A stretch of 12,532 bases of DNA from an uncultured euryarchaeote (lineage in GTDB: Archaea > Thermoplasmatota > Poseidoniia > Poseidoniales > Thalassarchaeaceae). Below the pieces are notes generated by a model that was given only the letters and a program-made list of their open reading frames with translations, ran no database searches and was not told where the DNA came from. Below, in pieces: positions 7,632 through 12,532 of this stretch. The stretch lies in assembly GCA_937897085.1 (NCBI GenBank), contig CALCOR010000113.1:1-12532 (forward strand), given 5' to 3'. The first letter of the stretch is position 1; each line of letters starts with the position of its first letter. The position numbers were made by a program, and so were the translations under genes.

Positions 7632-8900
7632 TCATAGGGCACGGTGTCCAATGTCCCTGCGGTAATGCGAGCCTTCCAACTCGATACCAGCCAGCAGGTC
7701 ATAGGCGGCATCGCGCGCCCCCTCGAGGCTGGAGGATATCCCCGTGCTGGCGAGCACTCGGCCCCCTGATGCCACCAGCCGGCCCTGTTCATCGAGGCCT
7801 GTGCCAGCATGATGCACCAGCGCGCTGCTACCGGCGTCGACAAGCACCTCAGAAGCGAACGTGATCGGCAGCCCTGTTCGCGGAGGACCGGGGTAACCCT
7901 GCGCTGCGAGCACCACTGTCAGCGCATGGGATTCGGAGAATTCTGGAATCGTGTCAGCCACCCTCCCCTCAGACACCGCGAGCAACAGTTGGTAGAGGTC
8001 GCTGGAGATCAACGGGATGGTGACCTGCGTCTCGGGGTCACCGAACCTGACGTTGTACTCAATCACGTAGGGGTCTTCCTGTTCATCGATCATCAGCCCG
8101 ACATAGAGACAACCACGATAGGGGGTCTTCTGGGATGAGAGCCACTTGTGCATCGGCTCCACGATTCGTTCGAACACTTTGTCGCGCACTGCATCCGTAA
8201 CCACCGGTGCAGGAGCATACGCGCCCATGCCACCAGTGTTGGGACCAGTGTCACCCTCTCCCACCCGTTTGTGGTCCTGGCTGGCGGGCAACGCAACCCA
8301 TCCCGATTCATCGAGCATCACGAGCATGCTCGCTTCCTCTCCTGAAAGGAATTCCTCCAGCAGCACGAACGAGTCTGATTCGATGGCTGATTCGATGGCC
8401 TGACGGGCGTCGTCGCGCACATCGGTCACCGTCACCCCCTTGCCCCCGGCGAGAACGTCACGCTTCACCACCCATGGAGGAGCGAACCTGTCCAGAGCGT
8501 CTTCTATCTGGTCGGCATCATCGATGACCACCACGCCCCCAGTGGGTACTCCGTTCTGCTGCATCACCTGCTTGGCGTGCAACTTGCTCCCCTCGAGTTC
8601 CGCACCGGCGGAATGGGGGCCGAAGCAAGGGATGTGCTTCGTTCTCAGCATATCGGCAAGGCCGGCGACCAGAGGCCCTTCGGGACCGACCACGACTAGG
8701 TCGCAGTCGAGTCCCTCGGCCAACCCCACCAGTCCTTCGACATCGCTGTCCGGGAGCGCATGGTTAGTCGCCACGGCAGCGGTGCCAGCGTTGCCCGGAG
8801 CGACGTGCACCTCGGATACCGTCGGTGATGCGGCGAGGCCGATGGCCAATGCGTGCTCACGCCCCCCCCCTCCGACGACGAGCACGATTGCGCCTGACAT
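7632..8900 (-). CDS. purD: Phosphoribosylamine-glycine ligase (GAR synthetase)
   Basis: PurD joins 5-phosphoribosylamine and glycine using ATP to make glycinamide ribonucleotide, the second step of de novo purine synthesis, in the cytoplasm. The 422 residues match the usual length of about 420-430. Seen: N-terminal Gly-rich loop VLVVGGGGREHALA (6-19), VVVGPEGPLVAGLAD (69-83), FGPHSAGAELEGSK (93-106), the ATP-grasp signature SQDHKRVGEGDTGPNTGGMG (207-226), metal/ATP-site EYNVRFGDPETQ (281-292) and a C-terminal HYRRDIGHRAL. ATG at 8900 sits right at the family N-terminus; no clear Shine-Dalgarno site precedes it. One oddity is the segment usually read as KADGLAAGKG, which here is KRDVLAGGKG (146-155). 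It lies 83 bp downstream of carS and 171 bp upstream of aglB on the same strand. Confidence 0.97.
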   Translation of the reverse strand: MSGAIVLVVGGGGREHALAIGLAASPTVSEVHVAPGNAGTAAVATNHALPDSDVEGLVGLAEGLDCDLVVVGPEGPLVAGLADMLRTKHIPCFGPHSAGAELEGSKLHAKQVMQQNGVPTGGVVVIDDADQIEDALDRFAPPWVVKRDVLAGGKGVTVTDVRDDARQAIESAIESDSFVLLEEFLSGEEASMLVMLDESGWVALPASQDHKRVGEGDTGPNTGGMGAYAPAPVVTDAVRDKVFERIVEPMHKWLSSQKTPYRGCLYVGLMIDEQEDPYVIEYNVRFGDPETQVTIPLISSDLYQLLLAVSEGRVADTIPEFSESHALTVVLAAQGYPGPPRTGLPITFASEVLVDAGSSALVHHAGTGLDEQGRLVASGGRVLASTGISSSLEGARDAAYDLLAGIELEGSHYRRDIGHRAL

Positions 8901-8983
8901 CGGAGCATGTGGCGCGCGCTGACGTGATAATCATGCGCCCGAAGCCGCCACCGTTCCGGAACAGGAGCCTGAGCAACAGAGAA
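8901..8983. other. carS-purD spacer with a 10-bp palindrome
   Basis: This 83-bp gap holds a perfect palindrome, GTTCCGGAAC (8953-8962). On the minus strand it also has an A/T patch, GATTATC, about 31-37 nt before the purD ATG. The patch could be a weak TATA element for a nearly leaderless purD transcript. Neither signal is strong, and carS-purD co-transcription is plausible. No small gene is evident here. Confidence 0.3.
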
Positions 8984-9670
8984 TCAGTATGGGACCGATT
9001 TCAGACCGAGCTTGTACCCGACGAGATTGAACAGCCTGTGCACGATTGGGGTGGCTATCAGGGTGGCGAGCATCGGCAGGATGAACTCTGTCTGTCCGTG
9101 CAGCGCCTGAGAGAAGAACAACAGCCCGAACAGATACAGTAGGATGGCGAATGGCAGGGTGTCCAGCAGCGGTGCCTTGCTGCTCACATCACCCTCTCGC
9201 TTCATGCCGCGGCGCCGTTTGATGAACGAGCCGAGGGCATCTCCGGTCATCGTCCCGAATCCAAGCACACAACCGAGCACGAATGCCGCTCCATACGCCC
9301 CCCCGACCCAGAACCACGCATCCTCTGACACACCGGCCAGAAGATCGACTGTCGGGCGGTCACCCGCGAGTATCCGGCCTACGCTCAGATGGTGCTGCAG
9401 CATCGTCAGCAGGCCTGCGGTCATGCTCCCACCGATGAACCCGTTCCACGTCTTGCCGTCGCCGAGCAGCCTGTTGCCATCGGAATGCAACCTACCGGCG
9501 TCGATCGGCTTCACCGGCATCCCTGTCAGCGCAGGGATCCACTTCCCCCACAGCATGGCAAAAGTGTTGGCGAGGTAGCCGGCCATGTAGAGCCAGGCCA
9601 GTGTCACCACGACCAGCAGGAACTGATTCGCTCCGTCATAGGAAACGACCTCCTCGAAGATGCCGGACAT
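8984..9670 (-). CDS. carS: CDP-archaeol synthase
   Basis: CarS transfers CMP from CTP to 2,3-di-O-geranylgeranylglyceryl phosphate. The product, CDP-archaeol, is the activated precursor of archaeal polar lipids; the enzyme sits in the membrane. The 228 residues carry the family signatures: ANTFAMLWGKWIP (34-46), PIDAGRLHSDGNRLLGDGKT (55-74), WNGFIGG (75-81) and GDALGSFIKRRRGMKREGD (143-161), followed by APLLDTLPF (166-174). About five hydrophobic segments are visible (17-39, 78-90, 118-140, 172-188, 194-212). The length is slightly above the typical 170-200 because of an N-terminal extension before the first helix and a polar insert at about 92-116. ATG at 9670 is the first possible in-frame start after the divergent intergenic region. 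A GGAGGT lies only 1 nt before it, unusually close. It is divergent to the gene at 9757. Confidence 0.95.
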   Translation of the reverse strand: MSGIFEEVVSYDGANQFLLVVVTLAWLYMAGYLANTFAMLWGKWIPALTGMPVKPIDAGRLHSDGNRLLGDGKTWNGFIGGSMTAGLLTMLQHHLSVGRILAGDRPTVDLLAGVSEDAWFWVGGAYGAAFVLGCVLGFGTMTGDALGSFIKRRRGMKREGDVSSKAPLLDTLPFAILLYLFGLLFFSQALHGQTEFILPMLATLIATPIVHRLFNLVGYKLGLKSVPY

Positions 9671-9756
9671 GACCTCCGTCGGGCGCGAGCGGCGGTTGAA
9701 CCTTCGTACATCGTGGGGGCGGCGAATTGATGGAGTGAGCCGGCATCCCCAGCGCG
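9671..9756. other. Divergent intergenic region carS / surface protein gene
   Basis: This 86-bp segment must hold the 5' signals of carS (leftward) and of the gene at 9757 (rightward). It is GC-rich with no convincing TATA box on either strand. The only purine-rich ribosome-site-like sequence is GGAGGT (minus strand, 9672-9677), with a 1-nt spacer to the carS ATG. The short ATG at 9730 is followed after one codon by TGA, so it cannot extend the right-hand gene. Confidence 0.4.
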
Positions 9757-11484
9757 ATGAACCCGAAGACCAGCCCCCTGATCATCTGCCTGCTGATGCT
9801 CTCAATGCTCTGTCTACCCGCCCCTCCAGCGGTGGCCACCGGACCCCCCGGTGGAAGCGATGCGATCAACATCACGGAAGACACGACCTGGGACGAAGCG
9901 GGCAGTATCGACCAGCAACTGACAATCTCCGCGGGCGCGACGCTCACCATCTCGAGCGACATCGATGTCGGACCAGCCACCAACATCGTGGTCTCGGGCA
10001 CGCTCGACCTCGACGGCGGTTCACTCGTGGCTACCGACCCACCCTCTGATGTACAATGGTGGAACGCAGGAGGTGCTTCCACCCTCTGGCTGCCGACGGA
10101 CCAAGTCAGCGGCAGCGGCGCGATCATCATCGTCAGCGCGGCTGGGTTCAACCTGTCTGGATTCACGGTAGCATGGGGAGACGGGGCTTCCGAGCAGATG
10201 GACGGAGAGCAGCACGAGATCACCCTCAACTCGTTCCCAAATGACGGGGACTGGCTCACGTTCGAGATGGAGATCGGCAGTTGGGGTGAACTGGTGCTCG
10301 ACAGGATCGAGGTCAGGACCGCATCCACCATCCCGTTCGAAGCGGCGGATCTCGACGGGTCAGGTTGGGTGTTGCGTGGGGATTTCGGATTCTCTCTCGG
10401 CGTCGCCGACGGGGGGTCCCTCAGCGCCACCGATGCGGAGATTATGGGAGCTGATGTCCTAATCAGCGGCACCGCGGTAGGACAGAACAGTTGGTTCAAG
10501 CGCTCGGGTCCAGTGAATGTGCAGGGGGCACAGGCCTCACTGACTTGGAACGGAGGGGGTTTCAACAGCACACTCGATGACCATGACGTGCGGGCGGACG
10601 GTGTGGCCGCGCTCTCATTCACAGGTGTGACCGACAGTGGAGGATTCGTCGACCTGTGGGAGAGACAGATTCCAGCACAGGTTCTCCATTTCCCTGGAAG
10701 TGGGGCTCAATTCACTTTGAATGGGGTCGGACCGGATGCACGTACCATCCCCGGCATCAGCACGGCGGAGGGCATATCCAACGTACCCGGAGATGATGGC
10801 CCGACCACTCGTGTCGTGGAGATAGGTCAGTCCGACGGCACGGTCTGGACCGAGAGCGCCACGATTGACAGCATCTCCTGGTTCACCGCATGGGGGACGT
10901 ACACGAGTGATGGGATTCCACTGACTCACTCATCCGACGTGGTAGTCGATTTCCCGCTGCCATCGGTATCCATCTCGCAGGTAGAGATCGAGGATGCAGC
11001 ACCCACAATCGGAAGGAGGGCGTCGGTCACGGTCACCCTGGCGAACACTGGTGAAGTCCCAGCCAACGTTCCCATCGAGTGCTATGATGGAGCCGACCGG
11101 GCGGACATCTCCCCTACGTACCCGAGCGCCACGGTCGCGGCTGGCTCGGATGCGGACATCGACCTGAAGTGGGGTCATACAGGAACCGGTAATTCCACCC
11201 TGACATGCTCTCCGATGTTGCCCACGCAACTCACCCGCGACGGTGCCTTCGGTGGCGGCTCAGGTGATTCGGCCGTGGTCGTTTGGGAGGTGCAGCTGGA
11301 AACGGGGATGGACCCGATCGTGATCGCACTGATCGTCGCACTCGTCGTCGGCGTCCTGCTAGTTGCCGGGTTCGCCAGCATGCAGGCTCGCGAGAGCATG
11401 GTGAAGGCCGAGGAACCTGATGAGGACATCGAACTAGTCGATCTCGATGATGAGCTGGAAGAACTCGATGATGACGACGACTGA
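9757..11484 (+). CDS. Secreted surface protein with C-terminal membrane anchor and acidic tail
   Basis: I do not recognise a named family. The 575 residues start with a signal peptide (about 1-28: Lys4, hydrophobic IICLLMLSMLCL, then APPAVATG). Next is a beta-rich region with strand-turn repeats such as ATLTISSDI and GTLDLDGGSL, suggestive of a beta-helix-like fold. Residues of about 400-505 resemble a CARDB/Ig-like module (ASVTVTLANTGEVPANVPIE, then TVAAGSDADIDLKW). A single membrane segment follows at about 519-539 (VIALIVALVVGVLLVAGF). A short basic/polar linker leads to a cytoplasmic tail with 17 acidic residues in the last 24, ending in DDDDD. Four N-X-S/T sequons (NIT, NLS, NST, NST) make it a plausible AglB substrate. 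ATG at 9757 is the first in-frame start after a stop at 9736. It converges on the gene at 11485. Function unknown; an S-layer-associated or adhesin role is conjecture. Confidence 0.88.
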   Translation: MNPKTSPLIICLLMLSMLCLPAPPAVATGPPGGSDAINITEDTTWDEAGSIDQQLTISAGATLTISSDIDVGPATNIVVSGTLDLDGGSLVATDPPSDVQWWNAGGASTLWLPTDQVSGSGAIIIVSAAGFNLSGFTVAWGDGASEQMDGEQHEITLNSFPNDGDWLTFEMEIGSWGELVLDRIEVRTASTIPFEAADLDGSGWVLRGDFGFSLGVADGGSLSATDAEIMGADVLISGTAVGQNSWFKRSGPVNVQGAQASLTWNGGGFNSTLDDHDVRADGVAALSFTGVTDSGGFVDLWERQIPAQVLHFPGSGAQFTLNGVGPDARTIPGISTAEGISNVPGDDGPTTRVVEIGQSDGTVWTESATIDSISWFTAWGTYTSDGIPLTHSSDVVVDFPLPSVSISQVEIEDAAPTIGRRASVTVTLANTGEVPANVPIECYDGADRADISPTYPSATVAAGSDADIDLKWGHTGTGNSTLTCSPMLPTQLTRDGAFGGGSGDSAVVVWEVQLETGMDPIVIALIVALVVGVLLVAGFASMQARESMVKAEEPDEDIELVDLDDELEELDDDDD

Positions 11485-11487
11485 TCA
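11482..11487. other. Abutting convergent stop codons in TGATCA
   Basis: The plus-strand gene ends with TGA at 11482-11484 and the minus-strand gene ends with TGA occupying 11485-11487. Together they form the palindrome TGATCA, with no intergenic base. Any 3' untranslated region or terminator of either gene must therefore lie inside the other gene's coding sequence. Confidence 0.95.
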
Positions 11488-12532
11488 GCAAGCATCAGTC
11501 GGCTTGTATGGCTCACCTGTTTGGGGGCCCTCTCCATCGGGGTCCGATGTGTCACGCTCCTCGTTGTAGTCCCACCAGAACTGAAAACCCTGATCGGCAT
11601 TGGCAGTGAACACATCTCCGAACGGAGATTCATGAGTTACCGTAATCTCGATGATGTAGCACCCATCACCATCGTAGAAATCTCCTCGCGGGATGTAGTT
11701 CTGCATTTCATTGAAGGCACCCAACTTCTCGCCATCGCCGTCGAGATCGAGCCACGCGCTCTCGACCAAACCACCGCCACCAGACCAAGTTGCAGTTGAG
11801 CCGTCAACCGTGACGGTCGGGAAGACAAAGACTTCTGAACCCTCGAAGTAAATCGATGCTTGGATGGTGTAGTCCGATTCGACGTGGAGCATCATGCCGG
11901 TTGTGTTGCCGGTCACCGGATCCTCCACGCCCGCGCCGACTCGCAGCGAAGCGCCGAGGTGGTCGAGGCCGTTCTTTGGACACTCTCCTGTTTCCTCATC
12001 ACAGGTGGTTGCCTCCGTTAGAGTGGCAAGTTCTCCGTCAACCGCGGTGATGGTGCGGTCCATGATTTCCGGAGATATCGGGTAAGCGCTGGCGGCCGAG
12101 CCGCCCTGCCTCACCTCAATGGTATAGTCGATATCGGTCAAATCGTTGGCGGCCGCACGGGAATTCCCTTGGTAGAAATCGCTGAACGGAATCTCGTACC
12201 ATGAGAGTTTGTTCTTCGGTGTGAACGAACCGTTGTACGCCTCGACCTCTCCATAGGTGATCGTCACCTCTAGCGGATCGTCAGGCGTACCCCCAAGCAT
12301 CGGGGTGCCGATGAACATCTGCACTCGCAGCACATCGTCCGACTCATCGACCTCGACGGCGGACACTGAAATCGAATACTCCCCCAGACTGAACCCCATA
12401 GCCATCTGAGCGGCGATGAACACAATCAGCAGAACAACGAGGCCTGCAGCGATGCCTTTCTTGGCATTCGATGAGAGAAAGGACGATTCTTGACCAGTAC
12501 TCCTTGACGAATCCGCGCGAGCCAGCAGTCCA
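11485..12532 (-). CDS. Membrane-anchored extracellular protein (5' end outside window)
   Basis: The family is not recognised. The frame is open from the right edge to TGA at 11485, 348 residues visible. A GTG at 12421-12423 could be read as a start, but it lies inside the membrane helix and the frame continues upstream, so the true start is beyond the window. Seen: a polar Ser-rich N-terminal part (RADSSRSTGQESS), then KKG followed by a hydrophobic segment IAAGLVVLLIVFIAAQMAM, then about 300 residues that are acidic, beta-rich and probably outside the cell. There is a CDEETGEC cysteine pair, two DGDG-containing loops (LDLDGDGEKL and FYDGDGC) that could bind calcium, two sequons (NGS, NTT) and a C-terminal Cys. 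KKG before the helix recalls class III (pilin-like) signal sequences, but the leader is long, so a plain N-terminal anchor is equally likely. Confidence 0.85.
   Translation of the reverse strand, partial: GLLARADSSRSTGQESSFLSSNAKKGIAAGLVVLLIVFIAAQMAMGFSLGEYSISVSAVEVDESDDVLRVQMFIGTPMLGGTPDDPLEVTITYGEVEAYNGSFTPKNKLSWYEIPFSDFYQGNSRAAANDLTDIDYTIEVRQGGSAASAYPISPEIMDRTITAVDGELATLTEATTCDEETGECPKNGLDHLGASLRVGAGVEDPVTGNTTGMMLHVESDYTIQASIYFEGSEVFVFPTVTVDGSTATWSGGGGLVESAWLDLDGDGEKLGAFNEMQNYIPRGDFYDGDGCYIIEITVTHESPFGDVFTANADQGFQFWWDYNEERDTSDPDGEGPQTGEPYKPTDAC

Noticed and set aside
9636..10622. Minus-strand open frame of 328 codons
   Set aside because: It lies antisense to the well-supported signal-peptide protein at 9757 and overlaps the carS start. 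The product is Ser/Pro-rich with no domain or membrane logic. It is a shadow of a GC-rich coding strand.
11560..11580. FWWDY in the right-hand protein as a second oligosaccharyltransferase active site
   Set aside because: It is followed by Asn instead of Gly, in a single-pass protein without the STT3 membrane core or acidic motifs. A chance resemblance.
11175..11633. Minus-strand frame with a long poly-serine stretch
   Set aside because: The serine run is simply the complement of the GAT/GAC-rich acidic tail of the plus-strand gene, and it spans both convergent genes.
12421..12423. GTG as start of the right-hand minus-strand gene
   Set aside because: It falls in the middle of the hydrophobic helix, and the frame stays open upstream through KKG and a polar segment to the window edge.
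1..12532. Mobile elements, CRISPR, tRNA or rRNA genes
   Set aside because: I saw no transposase or integrase signatures, terminal inverted repeats, spaced direct repeats, or tRNA/rRNA-like sequence. The non-coding gaps are all under 175 bp.

Overview
This window looks like chromosomal DNA from an archaeon. The two diagnostic genes are carS (CDP-archaeol synthase, specific to ether-lipid synthesis) and a very large aglB (STT3-type oligosaccharyltransferase with an intact WWDYG motif). The base composition is moderately GC-rich. The large acidic, Ig-like secreted proteins and an AglB of more than 2,480 residues fit a marine Thermoplasmatota lineage such as Marine Group II (Poseidoniales). That placement is an inference from style, not from a marker tree. 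I see no RNA gene, insertion sequence, CRISPR array, integrase or phage gene.

Layout from left to right. Positions 1-7460 (minus strand) hold the 5' part of one uninterrupted gene that runs off the left edge: aglB, 2,486 codons visible. Its order is an unusual N-terminal membrane module of about 370 residues, the STT3/AglB membrane core (SDPWY at 413-417, DHD at 530-532), the soluble catalytic region with WWDYG at 1021-1025, and more than 1,000 residues of extracellular beta-rich modules. A 171-bp leader (7461-7631) with a Shine-Dalgarno-like GAGGG, a perfect 7-bp hairpin and a possible TATA box separates it from purD (7632-8900, minus). carS follows (8984-9670, minus). carS, purD and aglB are read in that order on the same strand and may be partly co-transcribed.

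Divergent from carS is a plus-strand gene (9757-11484) for a secreted, C-terminally membrane-anchored surface protein with a strongly acidic cytoplasmic tail. It converges on a minus-strand gene (11485 to beyond 12532) for another membrane-anchored extracellular protein whose N-terminus lies outside the window. The two stop codons abut in the palindrome TGATCA with no spacer.

Theme: cell-envelope biogenesis. CarS makes the archaeal lipid precursor, AglB transfers lipid-linked glycans to Asn in exported proteins, and the two right-hand genes encode exported proteins that could be substrates. PurD is a purine-synthesis housekeeping enzyme placed between them. The most interesting feature is the giant AglB itself. 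It has an extra N-terminal membrane module, four isolated cysteine-pair loops, tandem modules of about 95 residues, and an exceptional density of N-glycosylation sequons (34 in about 890 residues). It looks like an oligosaccharyltransferase that carries its own dense field of acceptor sites.
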